Positions 36,175-49,208 of a DNA stretch of 64,000 nt are shown here, piece by piece. The position numbers were made by a program, and so were the translations under genes. Origin of the DNA: Circinella umbellata. Lineage: Eukaryota; Mucoromycota; Mucoromycetes; Mucorales; Lichtheimiaceae. The DNA lies in NCBI GenBank assembly GCA_025093555.1, contig JAIWNF010000063.1:62001-126000 (forward strand), written 5' to 3'. The number at the start of each line of letters is the position of its first letter. Within the stretch, counting starts at the first letter, position 1. Under the pieces are notes generated by a model. It ran no database searches, had not been told where the DNA came from, and worked only from the letters and a program-made list of their open reading frames with translations.

Positions 36175-36751
36175 TCAAGGAAGAAAAAAATAAAATCGAC
36201 GGAAAGGGGTGGTGTTATCCTTGGTGCATAGTAAAGCATTTGTTATGTACAATGGGAATGTAACGCAGCCCAAAAGCCAATAAAATATAATCTTCATTGC
36301 AACTGCTAACTAACAAACACATCAATGTGTATATATAACAATGACTATCTAATTCTTTTTTTTCTTTGTTTTCTTCTATATTAGACATGCTTATAAATAT
36401 TATGTGCAACCCATGTTCTTTTTCTTTTTTATACCTATTTTTATTGATAAAAATATATAGTGGCGCAATCAGATACAAATTTTTGGGAACAAATTCACAT
36501 ATATTACAAAAAAAAAGGAAAAATTAGAAAAACCAAATCGAAAAAAAAAAGAAAAAAAAAAGTATCTCTATATATTTTTTACAAAAAGGGAGAAAGGGGC
36601 GGAATATACAAGTATGGCCATTTCTGGCGAGTTAGAAAATAAAGAAAACAATGATAACATGGATGGGTCCCAAAAAAAGTTCAACAAGATGATAGAGGAA
36701 AACTGATGGGGATATAATATACTAGAAGTGATGATTATATGTACACGAATG
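36175..36751. other. Intergenic region
   Basis: Sequence between two minus-strand genes, A/T-homopolymer rich, serving as 3' flank of the upstream gene and promoter of the VC0807-like gene. No further gene is supported; short frames are Lys-rich low complexity. Confidence 0.5.
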
Positions 36752-37252
36752 TTAAAATATGACTACTTCCACATTATCATTAAATGTTACAGACCGACTC
36801 AATGGTAATGATGGTAATGATGATGATTTAGTATTGTTGTTGCTTTTACTTTTATTTGTCTTGCTGCTTGAAGACTTGACGGTTTCATATTGAGTTAATG
36901 GTAACCACGTGCAGGATTGTGTCATAGTTAATGGCGTTGTCGGCGACCGGCGTCGTCGGCGTTGAACCCGCTCAATATTATTATCACTTTTGTTACTGTT
37001 TATGTGGTCATTTTCATTATCTTCTTCTTTCGTGGTAACAATGGTTGTAGTCGTAGTAGTACTTGAAATATCTTCATTTGTTATTGTTGCTGTTGCTGTT
37101 GTCGCTGGTGAGCAAGCAACTAGCAAGTCATATATATCTTGATCAAGCTGTGCATCTTTTCGACTGCGTTCACGTATAACCGCATCGTGTCGGTTATAGT
37201 ATTGATGGTGTTCTTTTCGTAGTGTGTCACGTCGTTGTTGATGCTGTACCAT
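36752..37252 (-). CDS. Small basic low-complexity protein with PP1-docking-like motif
   Basis: A single exon of 166 residues. The N-terminal 50 residues are His/Arg/Gln-rich and probably helical, the middle is Thr/Asp/Asn-rich, then an Arg-rich patch VQRRRRR near 96-101. The C-terminus ends with RSVTFNDNVEV, in which RSVTF (153-157) fits the RVxF-type docking consensus of protein phosphatase 1 partners and resembles the conserved tail motif of several fungal disordered regulators. No signal peptide is present. Function otherwise unknown. The ATG is followed without interruption by the frame, and a T-run precedes it. Confidence 0.65.
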   Translation of the reverse strand: MVQHQQRRDTLRKEHHQYYNRHDAVIRERSRKDAQLDQDIYDLLVACSPATTATATITNEDISSTTTTTTIVTTKEEDNENDHINSNKSDNNIERVQRRRRRSPTTPLTMTQSCTWLPLTQYETVKSSSSKTNKSKSNNNTKSSSLPSLPLSRSVTFNDNVEVVIF

Positions 37253-40200
37253 GGTTTTTTTTTAAAAAAAAGGTGGAAAAATAAAATAAATAAACAATAA
37301 AGGGGGAGAAAACCGTTGTTATTCTTGTCTAATAATGAATAAAAAGAAATATAAAAAAGAAAGAGTGGAGCGGGTTTTATATCTTTTTTTTTCCTTCTCT
37401 TTAAATAGTCTGTGCACTAGTAATAAAGGTAATGTTAAATCTGCTTCTCGAAAGTCTCGGGAACGCAGGCCGGGGCGCAGCTTACATATCCCGTTCTTCT
37501 GTTACCGGTGTTCTGTTTGTTTTCTTTCCGCAGTTTTATTTTTAATGTTAACATTTTATACACAGCACTTTCAAAAAAAAACATTAACTTATCATGACAT
37601 GTAAGTTTTGCGAAAGAAGAGATATATTTAGAAAAGTTTATTTTCTTTAATTGTATAGGTATCTGATGAACAACAAAAGTTTTACCTTATCGGAGAAGCA
37701 CGATAATATTTCTATCGTCATAGTAATGGCACTCTTAATAAGAAGTACAAAACAGATAACCATGACTTTCGTTTTCAATTTTTTTTGGCATCTTTTTTAC
37801 GTACGTACTAATAATTTGTTGTCATAGATAACATGTAAACAGCGAACAAATAAGAAGGTAGTTAATAATTCTGTCTTGTCGTATGAATGAACCAATATAG
37901 TTCCAACACGCATGAATTGAAAAGATAAATAAATGTACTATTATGATTGGAATGTAATTAATTTTATTACCATTTATTCAATTTCAATAGGCAACCCAAT
38001 TAAACTGATAGTTTGAGTTACACAAACAAAAAAAAAGCCCATTTATTATTTTTGAACTCCAACGGAAAACATATGTGTAACATTAAGCTTTTTCTTTTCT
38101 GCACTCCATAGCTCTTGTCCAGCTGCTGCGTACTTGATATAAAAAAAACTTAATAAACTAATAAACTTAATAAACTCAAACGGTGCTCAGCAAATATGAT
38201 AAGAGATTTGAACGGTTAATGTGCACCGAGATGAATTTTCAAATGGTTTCACTAAATTGTTTATAAGATTCTCCCAACCACAACAGTACCGATAAATTTT
38301 TCAAAGCTGGAAAAGAAAAAGTCAGTAAAAGCATGACTTGTGAGAAAAGAGCATTTTTTTCTTGGATTAGGTATATTGTTGCAAATATTACTTATTTTGT
38401 CAAATTCATTCACCCCTTTTCATTTCTCGTAAGGCATAAACTTATAATTCTTGAGCGTCTGAGAAAATTGTTATCCACGGCAAAAACGAAACTAAACTAT
38501 TTTAAGAAATAGTTATGTTTAATATACAAAGAGTGAGTAGATTTATCATAATTTATTGTATAGTGGTTCTAGATTACAAGAAAAAGAATATAAACAGCAA
38601 AATGATGTCGATTAATATTAGAAGAGAAAGAAAGTAATAATAAACCCTCATATATTTATTCAAATTAACGGTTCTTTTTGTTACATCATCAGTGATAGTC
38701 TAGTAATAATTGATTACAAGGTTTAACTTTACGAAAGAGACGACTGACAGGGATAATTTATTTATAAATGACAATACCCACCACTACGTATGTATTTTAT
38801 AAAGGAACACGATGACCTAGAACCTGTTTTGTTGGTTCCAAATCATTCCATAGTATCACGTAAAAATTGAAAGCTGAGCATGTGATTATTTTATCACTTC
38901 TATAGTGTCAAGCTGAAAAACACATATACACAAATATATAACATAATATATTATATCAATCAAAAATATCGCATTAAAACAGTTAGTGTTCATCTCTAAA
39001 AATATATAATACGTATATTCAAGAGCTAAGTAGATACAAAAAAAAGAGTATAACACTTACGTACTCATGAATAAAATATGATAAGCTCTTGAATTTTTTT
39101 CGACATGTATTATCAATGAGCGACATAAAAATAAGAGTACGTATCATAATCTCAAGTCAAAATTAACCTTATATTGTTTTTCCATAAGGTAAATATGTAC
39201 GTTTCAAATCGTGAAGCATACGTACTAGTAATTACTAAACATAAGTCAAAGCATTAATGATAAAAGGGGCATTTATTGAAACAACAGGGGCTATTGAATA
39301 ATAATGGTACCTCAGCTAATTACGTACGTACCTCAATAAAGTGCATATTATTCAGTAAGTACGTATTATGTAAAAAATACAAGAAAACCTAACAAAAGGG
39401 GTTTAGATATATAATTTATTTAGTAATGGAGTCACAGAAAATGAAAAAAAAAGGTTTCGGTTTTTTGTTCTTAAATTATGTAATAAAATACTCTCCAAGT
39501 AAGAGCTTACATGCTCAACTTTAGAGGATTTATTTCAAACAGCAAAAATATGATGATTTATTCAAGCGAACGCTACCCATGCGAGAAGGACACAAGGTCG
39601 GTGTTTTACATATTTATAAACCTATCGGATTGAACACTTGTAGGTACAAATTATGTTAAAATATTAATATTCATTAAACAGTAGCGACAATTGTTGAAAC
39701 AACAGAAGCAAGAATCAAAGCACCTGCACTTCCTACACAATCAAAGGTATTACTCATAAAGATAAGAAGTATAAATCAATGTTGAAACAACATCTAACAG
39801 TTCGTGTATTTATCAAAACTTACAAAACAATGACAATTACAAATGATAGTGATGACAAGGCGACTTATGGGAAAACAACAATGTTTGTCCGCGGTTATCT
39901 ATCGAAATCATGCAGAATGTTTGTAGGATTGGAACTAGTGACACCTAGGTTCGGGTTATTTATGCCTAAGGTCAATTTAGATATTTTAAATATCCAGTAG
40001 TATCTAAAAATTGAGCATGTACGTGTGTATATATATTTACTAAATAAGGCCAAATGTCGTGGAAAAAGACCAAAGAACTATTGAAAGCCTCACATATCGC
40101 TTTATCATTGAGCCACAACATAAATACACGACCAGAACAAGAAGCAAGCGCGTCATCAACATCGTCTTCATCGTCGTCGTCAACAAAGTCATTGCTTTTC

Positions 40201-41144
40201 TTGAAAACGAAAATTAACCCAATTGACAAAGCCAGTCTATACCACCTTAGTGCTATCCGAAATCTGAAAAAGTAGAACTATACAGTATTGCTGAAAAAAT
40301 ATAACATACCGAAGCATCAAAATTATGTTTCTAACAAAAATATGTATAGTAAAAGAATAATCGTATTTGTAAGTTTGCATACATCTTTTGATCAACTACG
40401 TAGTACATCAAGGTATATCATTCACAGTAATAAAAAGCATATTTACTATGTCATCATCGCGATCACTTAATTTTTCTTTTGCATGTAACTCACTATATTG
40501 TTTGGTTCAATAACATTAACGACACGCTTTTTTCCCATCATAGTATGAATCCCTATATGTTATTAATATAATAAAAAAAGCTTTTAATATTCTTACTATT
40601 CAAACCAATTGACTTTTTCGTATATTATTAAGTAGTAATAGTTCGCTGGAGCTAGCGGTTGCGGTTTAATAGCTGAGTTTTCTTGCGCGCATGGTTGAGG
40701 TGGTGAGGTCGTGGGATCGTGTAAATAGTTAGCCACTACAAACCTCATCAAAGTACCTCGACAACAACCAGCATCGGAGAAGTGAGTATGACTAGAACTC
40801 AATTTTCAATTTTATAATTTCCAAAGTTCGCGCTCGCATCAATTCGATTTTTGTCTTTGATTTATACGCTTAACTTTTACAACTACATGAGTAACCACAT
40901 TATGTTGCTCTTATGACTAAATATTTATCGATAATATGAAATTCTTTCGAATCAAACTTTGGTAATGAACAAATGCAAAAATTGGAAAATTAAAAAAGCG
41001 GAGAACAAACTTATTTCATTTATAAGTTTACAAACATTGGGAGAGTATATAAGTTGCTTCTTTTTTCATGTAATTTTTTTTCTCTCACTGCTTCTTTTTT
41101 TTTTTGACTACTTTAGACAAAAAAATTCAAGGAAAAAAAACATA
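37253..41144. other. Gene-poor region with possible gene fragments
   Basis: Almost 4 kb without an intact gene. Coding-like translation is seen at about 39680-39778 (IVETTEARIKAPALPTQSKV), 39779-40000 and 40054-40275 (MSWKKTKELLKASHIALSLSH then a poly-Ser tract), in different frames, with no workable exon chain. Several GTACGTAC/TACGTA palindromes occur (near 37800, 39060, 39320). Confidence 0.4.
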
Positions 41145-42560
41145 ATGGTACAACCTCAAGTTATACTGGATCCTATTTATGCAGCTTATTGTGAACAAGC
41201 AAGGTCAACACCAAAGTTAATCAATGATATTGATTATCTTCAACAGATGCGAAAAGCAGGCGATGAACGGATTAAGTCCTTGAATTTGAAGTTACCACAA
41301 GTCATTGAACAAGATTTAACAGTTAATCATAATAATATGAAGATTCGCTTGACTTTGATTCGACCTCCACGGACAGAAAATGATAGTCTTTCAGTTGTCA
41401 TGTTTTATCATGGAGGTGGGATGGTTTTTGGATCAAGGCACACTCATGCCAAGCTGATGCGCGATGTAAGTATTGTTTCTGATAAAAAATATATGAATAA
41501 CCTTTTCTATCCCCTCCCTTTATATATTTATTTTTATATCACTGACGTTCTTATTATGTATCTTTTACTCGGGGTCTAACAATAAGATCTGCGTGAGAAA
41601 CCATGTAATGGTTATATATGTCGATTATTCTCTTGCCCCCGAAGTGAAATGCCCGACAATTCATGAAGAGTGTTTCGCAGCTTTAGTTTGGGTACTTCAA
41701 AATGGTGATTCTATTAAAGCTGATACAAGTAATATTGCTGTGTGTGGGGTATGACTATTAATACATTAGTTCTTTATTTCATTTTTATAATATCATCAAA
41801 CGACTATTTTAAATTTGTATAATTTACGTGCTAACAAGATATCTATTATAATTTATATAACAAGGACTCTGCTGGGGCCAATATTTCAGCTGTAATTCCA
41901 TGTAATGTATAGAAAACGGGTACAAGTAAATTCAGAGTGATAAACCAAAAGAGTACATTTGCTAATGTTTTTTTTTGTATATTTGTTAATAATAAAAATT
42001 TTGATATACAGTGATGGCAAAAGAACGAGGTCTTGCTAATGCTATTAAAACACAAATATTACTTTATCCGCGAACTGCAGTATCACGCGATCACTATGAA
42101 TCTTTTAAAATATTTGGAAAAGGTGACTACGGCTATTCAGCAGCAGAGAATATATTTTTTGTTCAAGCATATTCAAATGGTGAAGAAAAAACTATTATTG
42201 GCCACCCAGCAATGGCAACACAAGAACAAATGAAAGGACTTCCCTCAGCTTTGGTTTTTATTGCAGAAGCAGATATTTTACGGGATGAAGGAGAAGAATA
42301 TGTTCGAAGTTTAATGAGAGCGAGTGTTCCTGTGATTGCCGTTCGCGTACTTGGAGCAAGTATGTCATGTCACTGGTTAATCAATATCTTGCTTAATTAT
42401 TGAACATTCAAAATGTACAACGTAAAACTGATTAATACTTTTTTATATTAAAATCTATATAGTCCATGCATATATGACGGTACCTGTTGAAACAATGGCT
42501 TATTTACAAACAATAGGCATGATTACCACGCATTTGAAAAGCATTTTTGGGAAAAAGTGA
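41145..42560 (+). CDS. Alpha/beta-hydrolase, hormone-sensitive-lipase family (paralogue C)
   Basis: Five exons (41145-41465, 41587-41748, 41865-41901, 42012-42359, 42463-42560) give 321 residues. HGGGM at 89-93 forms the oxyanion hole, Ser163 is the nucleophile in GDSAGA, Asp about 261 lies in AEADILRDEGEEY, and His291 lies in IHAYM. It starts MVQPQVILDP, aligning with the N-terminal VLDP segments of the paralogues. The intron that interrupts the HGG region in A and B is absent, while the intron inside the nucleophile elbow is present as in A. Gly-to-Ala at the last elbow position and Ala after His make it the most diverged of the three. It lies about 18 kb from the A/B pair. A cytosolic esterase is likely. 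Confidence 0.92.
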
Positions 42561-43062
42561 TATAATATTATGCAATCGCGAATCATCAGTTGATTTTTTT
42601 TCCCATGGCATAATTTTGCATTGAAAACCCTTTTTTTTTCTTATACCTATACTTCACTGCTGTGTAACATATTTTTGACATTATAAAATAAAAAAAATAT
42701 TGAATTTATGCCACTTTATCTATTAAGAACGCTTATACATAATATAAAAGATAATTTAATTTATCAAAGAAGAATATTGTATTGATATTTTAAATCCAGA
42801 GCAATAATAAAAAATGATTCGTGTATGTAAAGGCGTAACCATTATTGGCCATACAAAATAAGCATAAACTTTATACCACTCCAAGCGATCTATTAACATC
42901 ATCACTAATACCGGTCAAAATTCATTAAAAACGTAAATAACATGAACTACTTGCTACCTTAGCTATCCTTGACTATTCTACAGGTATTTTGTCTTTTTTT
43001 AAAGTACTGTAAATGATAATGTTGCTGCTGTGTTGGTACAAGGTGCTTCTTATTATATACAG
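42561..43062. other. Intergenic region
   Basis: AT-rich 3' flank of paralogue C. No gene is recognised. Confidence 0.5.
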
Positions 43063-43193
43063 GATTTTGCTTTCGATCACGCCCACGAACAGAGAATTTT
43101 CATCTACTTTTTGGCTAAAGTTCAAAGGTCAGGCATGAAAAAAAACTCGTAGATGAAAATTCTCTGTTCGTGAGCGTGATCGAAAGTAAAATC
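43063..43193. repeat. Long hairpin: 45-bp inverted repeat
   Basis: GATTTTGCTTTCGATCACGC at the start of the left arm (43063-43107) is mirrored by the right arm (43149-43193), 45 bp with two mismatches, around a 41-nt loop. In a + strand transcript one mismatch becomes a G-U wobble. The arms are much less AT-rich than the surroundings. No reading frame spans it. It could be a fold-back MITE or a transcribed hairpin. Confidence 0.7.
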
Positions 43194-43878
43194 ATGTAAT
43201 TAATAAATAGAAAAAAATCAAACGTTTTTAATACGAATATGCTTTGTTTGTTTTCTATACTATTTCCAATGATATTGTTCTTGTTCAGCACAACCCTCAA
43301 CAACAAGTAAAAACACTATTAGGAGTTAGGTGGTAAGACTAACTGAATTTACGTATAAATGCAGCAATATTGGTTTTGATACGTATATTATACATAAGAG
43401 CTATGGTGTGTAGCTTGAGGCGTCACTCCCATATTACAAAACAAAAACATAAACGTGTGGCACACAAAGGGTATATTTTTTCTTAGAGACGTAATATACG
43501 ATCGAGGTTTTTAAAAATCTTATGAAACATACCTATCCTCGGACAAGAATTTTGGAAGACTTTGTTTCACATTGTGTGCCATAAGCATTCCTGGATTGAC
43601 ATTATACATAGCTTACCTTTCGTCCTTCCCAATTTCTGAGAAAGATACTCTTTATTTGTTTTTATAAAAACAATTTAATAGGCTTGAGAGTTTCTCGGTC
43701 TAATCTATCCCGATATGCATATATTCTGAGTCAAACGAAAGAAGGAAGGCATTTTTGATCTTGGAAAACTGAGGTTAGGCTTTGGAAGAGTAAAAGGAAA
43801 ATTGAGAAAAGGAAGAGAAGAAAAAGGAGAAACTGCAAAGAGAGTAATATTGAAAGTATTCTAGTTTAAATGTAGGGA

Positions 43879-45003
43879 TTATGAAGGCGAGGAGATGGGG
43901 ATATCTATGGCCTCTTCTGATGCCGGTTCTTCCAAGTCGAAATCACCATCTGGATAGCTCAAGTAGTCAATTTCGCGTAAAGCTCGTATGAGAGCGGGCC
44001 AGACCGTTTGCCATTTACCTAGCGTCAGACCAGCTTCTGACCTTGGTAAATGATTGAGTATGTAGTCGAGTGGTTCCTGTTCTTGTAGTAATGTTAAGAT
44101 ATCGCCAAATGCACGCTTGAGGTCGTCGAGAAGGGTGACGAGGAGTGGGCAAGTATCATAATGCTCTCTTTTAGCAGCAATTTCACCACAGCGGCAGCTC
44201 TTGAGCGGGTACAATGGCAGCCAATGCATTCACCATTTAACCAAACGGTGACGGTCACGTGGAAAAGCTGGCAAGTAAAGAATCGGGTCAATCATTCGTT
44301 TTTGACAAAGACATCGTATTGTTTTCCGTTTTTTCGCATGTGTTTTGAATTTTTCATCTCGTTTTTGATTTATTGTTTTACTGAGGGGGTTGTTACCCTT
44401 TTCAATTTGTTATAGAGTTGGTATAATGGGTTGTTCGATGTGAGATGTTTCCACTACTTATCACAGTTTTCCCTTTTTGAGAAAGACAATTCAATGGAGC
44501 GCGCCATGGTGCTAAGTAGTAAATCTTGAAGTCGTATAGCGAATTTCAACTGTAATATACGGGTCGTTGTTTGCATTGATGGTAAATCTGTTAATGCTAG
44601 AGGTACAATGGTTGGAAAAATTGCGGAACGATTACGGTTAAGAGCCATTTTAATACAGCTTTTTTGAGCATTACTAAGTTTGTCTTTTTGTTTTGCAGAA
44701 AGTGCTGTAATGGCTAATCCATATTCTAAAACTGGTCTAACAAACGTACGATACATTCGAATAGCTTGCCATAAACCAGCACCATATTGATGAATAACCA
44801 CTTGTCGTAGTAATTCCATGTTGCCGTCTGCTTTGGTGATTCGTTGGTTGACGAGTTGATCGGAATTAATGCCTTGATAATCAAAAGGGATACCAAGGTA
44901 TTGGAAGTCTTGAACTTTAGAGATTGGTTTACCATAGAGTTGATACGTGGATCTCCTTGTTATTACGTATACTTTCTTTTGTACGCAGGAGACTAAAGGG
45001 TTT
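43879..45003 (-). mobile_element. 5'-truncated non-LTR retrotransposon (LINE) remnant
   Basis: Reading the minus strand from about 45000, the translation is typical of the end of a LINE reverse transcriptase: [19 protein letters not shown], then [12 protein letters not shown], then [14 protein letters not shown]. The downstream part holds a CRCG...H...C zinc-knuckle-like segment (near 44180), which many LINEs carry at the C-terminus. The copy is dead: in-frame stops occur (TAG at 44454-44456 and others downstream), there is a frameshift between about 44230 and 44300, and the catalytic reverse-transcriptase core and endonuclease are missing, as expected from 5' truncation. I do not assign a clade. 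Confidence 0.82.
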
Positions 45004-48000
45004 TTTTTATTCTTTATTTTTATACTAATGTCAACCTCCTCGAAAAATCAGTGTAGCGGTAAATAAATTTCAAAGTGAATCATGTTTATGTAGAGTACAA
45101 ATGTTTGTACGTAGAAACAATACGTGCTCACGAAAGTAATATCGGTTTGCCTTTTAATAGATAGACTTAAATTAACCATTTGCTATAACATGATTACTCT
45201 ATTTTATTTTATTTTATCTCCTGTCTCATAATACTAATAATAAGATGTTATTGCACATGTAAAAAAGGTAGCAGTAGCACCACGACAACATTAAAAATAA
45301 TAATAATAATAACAGAAATAGAGCCGATATCTTTGAAAGGCTGATACAACGATAGTCTTGCATATCAAACTATTTCGAATCCGTATGAGTAACACATCAA
45401 AAAAGCTCGATGAAAAAGTAAAGAGAAGAAATCACGTGTCTGTTCGCCAGGATGTCTATTACCTTCAAGTATATCATTAAGGACATTATCAATTTACTAT
45501 ACCACGTTTCATTACTATACTGCTACTGCTAATTACAAATAGAGAACCATGGTAGGTAAAGAATAATAATCATTTATTAGATTTATTGATAAAAGAGAAA
45601 AAAAGTAACATCTTTATAAAAGAAAAGAAAGGAGCGGCAAAAATAATAACTTTCTTTATCACTGCTGCTTAAAATTATCAAAGAGATAATACGTAAGCCT
45701 AAAATATAGTGTATTGAATGACTTTTCTTCTTCTCTGATCCTCCTTATTGTTACATCCCCCCCTAATAAAAGATATGTGCATGTGTTCATGCGTAACATC
45801 AAACCTTTATTTTCGATTGTTATCTATCTGTATTATCTATTATATTATCTACTCATGAACATGACAAACAAGAAGCATCAAAATATCATGACCTGCATAG
45901 ATTTTAAAATCATCTAAAAAAAGAAGTTATGCATCATGATAGGGCAAATATATGGCCTTTGATAAGTAAATTTGAATGGATAGATTTCTTTAGTACCCTG
46001 TAACACTACGTATAATAAAATCTTGCATATTGTTCCTCTTTATATTGTTTAATTCGCGTAAGAGTTTCGCTACCATATTTAAAAGTTTAATAAAATAACT
46101 GCATTGATGATCATTTGGCAAAATATATTTATCTTTTCTTGAGAAGATTTTATGTTTACATTATTTAAATGGCTTTCTTTTATTTTCTTAAAAAAAGAAA
46201 AGGAACGAGATTTCGTTATAAAATAATTTTCCCAAAATAGGAAAACTACTCGTCCGATTTGATAACATCCAAAATTATGTTTTCTTATCATTTTTTCCCC
46301 CTCAAAATATCATTATTTTTTGAACATGAAGAAGGCAAAGTGAGAAAGAGTGACTCGGGGCCTTTGTTACTACTGCTGTTCGCTGAATACTTCGCCTTTG
46401 ATTCTCATATAGTGATGTAAATAGATATAAATTACGTGTGACATGACAAAAAAAAACGATTATAAATGTTTTTTATTTTCATGGAAACAAGAGAAAACGA
46501 TAAGATAATTCCTTCCTTTTTCTTCAGAAGTAACTTATACTAAAACGATTTCCAAATCAAATGACCATGTTGTTATATTTTCTTTTATATCCCGTTATCA
46601 GTATTATACAAGATCAATTAAGATTACTATAACGTCACTCTTTGTATATTGTTTATATATTGTGATGCGTTAAATTATTTGTTGTTGTGTGCGCTTTGCA
46701 TGTAAATTATCATGAGGTATACGTTTTTTTGAGGCGTTTTTTTAATCATTCTTCCAAAAATAGAGAATAAATCCAAATCGTATTTCGTATTTCGTTATTT
46801 GTCCGTTTAATTCATTTCAGGTTCAATATTGATTAGTTATTTATTGCTAACTTTCGTTCAATATTTTTTTATTCAAAAAAAAAAAAGCCAATAACATTGA
46901 CGTAATAGGATAAAAAAAGAATGTATGGTTTTCTTTAAAAGAAGAGAAGGAAAAAACAGTATTACGGAAGATAAACCGCAATCGTATGTTTATAAATCAA
47001 ACGAAAAAAAAAATTTTTACTCTTTAGATGCGGAAGATCAGCCAGATAAAGATAAGAGGGGGAAAAAGATAAGAAAGTTTCAAATAAGTGTGATGTCTGT
47101 CGCACACACACAGTGATGCACAAATTTTCTCCACATTATTCAATCAAATGGCAAATCAGTGAAACCAATTTATGCATAATTTTTTGTTTTCTACTACTTT
47201 ATAACATTAGGATAGTTCCAGTATATCATTCCACTAGTATATTGCTTTTTTTGATGTTTAGTCATGACGATTTTATTCGTGGGGCAGAGACGTAAATTGT
47301 TCATATTATTCCCAATAGTAGCTTGTAAATGTTTATGTGTTTAACTTCATACTACTTGGCAAGCTATATAAAGATCTTCTTGGTAATAAAACAAATAATT
47401 TTTTTACAATATCCAAATATCCGTTTAAACTGTTACCGATTAGTCAAGATCAAATACCGAAGTAAACAATAGAAAAAGTTAACAAACTCGGAATAATAAT
47501 TGTCTTTTTATAGAAAAAAGAATCAAAGGTCACACAATCATGTTAAAAAGAAATCATAGAACGTTTGTTATTATTCTGTGTAGTGTGAAGAAACGTTTGC
47601 GGGGTGTTTGTTATGTCTATCATTATTGTTTTATGCATGATATTATTATTTAGTGAGAATCCAGATACCCCGCCATTTTAATAAGTATAATAATAATAAT
47701 GATAATGATACTTTGACGGATACTGTAATACTGTATATAGTTTATTACAGTTTTTTTTTTATTCCCCATAAATTTCGATAAGAAAAATAATATCAGTTAC
47801 CATGGCTAACTATGGCTACTACAAAAAATAAATCCATATAATGTCAATTATATGATATATGAAGTCAAACACAAACTTCCGGAATAGTTGGTGTGAAAAA
47901 TCCGAATTATCAACATCCAAAGTTAGGTACTAATGATACTTTGTATTGATTTGTCCATTTATTAATTTGATAAAGCGTACTACGTACCTCCCCAAAAAGC

Positions 48001-48811
48001 GCATGAACCTATAATTTTCATGATGGTAATGATCGGCTGGTTCCGCAATGAACAAAACTCCGTTTTCGTGAATATACTATTTAATTGACGGCTTGAAACG
48101 GTGTTTCGGAACCGGAGAGCAGAATAGCACTTAATATTAGCCATGTTAAAAAAAAAAGAGACTGTTCAACATTATTATTATTTTATATTTTTTACAAAAA
48201 GATAAAGAAGATTAAAAATGACCTTGTGAGTTAGATGGATAATCAAAAAAAAAGACAAAAGCTCAATAAATAAATGAATAAAAATCTTATCAATTTATTT
48301 CTATAAAATAATAAAGAGGAGAGCTGAAAACCATTTGATAATCTGCTCAAAAAAAAAAAAAGTAAAAAAGTAAACCAATCAGTGAATACTGATAGCGTCT
48401 ACATATCGGAGTGAATATACATCTTTTGTCTTATCAGTCCGCATATTACTCTTTTTTTTTTCTTATCAACTAATGCCTTTCTTGGTAGATGCAATTTTTT
48501 GCTGTGTAAAAAAATTGTGTTAATCCATTTGTTATTTGGACTTTACATTTGTGAACCTCCTTTCCCTTTTTCTCTTGATTTTCTTTTCTTGGCCCTTACG
48601 TCCTTGTCCCCCCCCCAAACTTTTTTTTCTATCAAATTTGTATATAAACCCAAAAACATTCTTTTTTTTTAACTTTTTTTTTCTTTACTTCATCTTTTTC
48701 TACTTCTTTTTCTTTTATATTACATATTTTTTGATCGTTTCATTTCTATTCTTGATATTTGTTCCAATCTATCATCTAGGCATACATTATAGCATATATA
48801 ACGTAATTATC
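45004..48811. other. Gene-poor region
   Basis: About 3.8 kb of AT-rich DNA with no supported gene. The last 550 bases form the promoter of the ammonium transporter and include a cluster of GATA motifs. Short frames near 46080-46290 and 46925-47116 are Lys/Phe-rich and unconvincing. Confidence 0.5.
48286..48467. promoter_or_regulatory. Cluster of GATA motifs upstream of ammonium transporter
   Basis: Within about 180 bp there are CTTATC at 48286, GATAAT at 48337, TGATAG at 48390, CTTATC at 48430 and CTTATC at 48462, about 350-530 bp before the start codon. HGATAR sites upstream of fungal ammonium permeases are targets of AreA/Nit2/Gln3-type GATA activators under nitrogen limitation. Binding here is inferred. 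Confidence 0.45.
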
Positions 48812-49175
48812 ATGGATGCAGTTAAACCAGAATATACCATCGACACGGGGAATACGGCATGGATTCTTATGTGTACAACACTTGTATTTCTTATGGTAAT
48901 GATCTATACTACATAGTAGATAGGAGCAACTCGTTTTAGTAATCTATTTATTAACCAAACATGGATAAATTTACCATTAGACCCCTTCACTAGGTCTCTT
49001 CTATGCTGGCCTTGCAAAGGCTAAAAACGCCTTGTCCTTGATGTACGTTACAATGCTTTGTGTTGCTGTAGTATCATTTCAGGTAAATAATAATAATAAC
49101 TACTACAAATTATTATCTTTCAACGAGCCACCATTAAATATATCTTGTCATCACAGTAACACACGAACTGGGTTT

Positions 49176-49208
<33 letters not shown>

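Noticed and set aside
48536..48811. Upstream in-frame extension of the ammonium transporter
   Set aside because: Encodes a Phe/Tyr/Leu-rich string from a pyrimidine-rich leader; family members start near the ATG at 48812.
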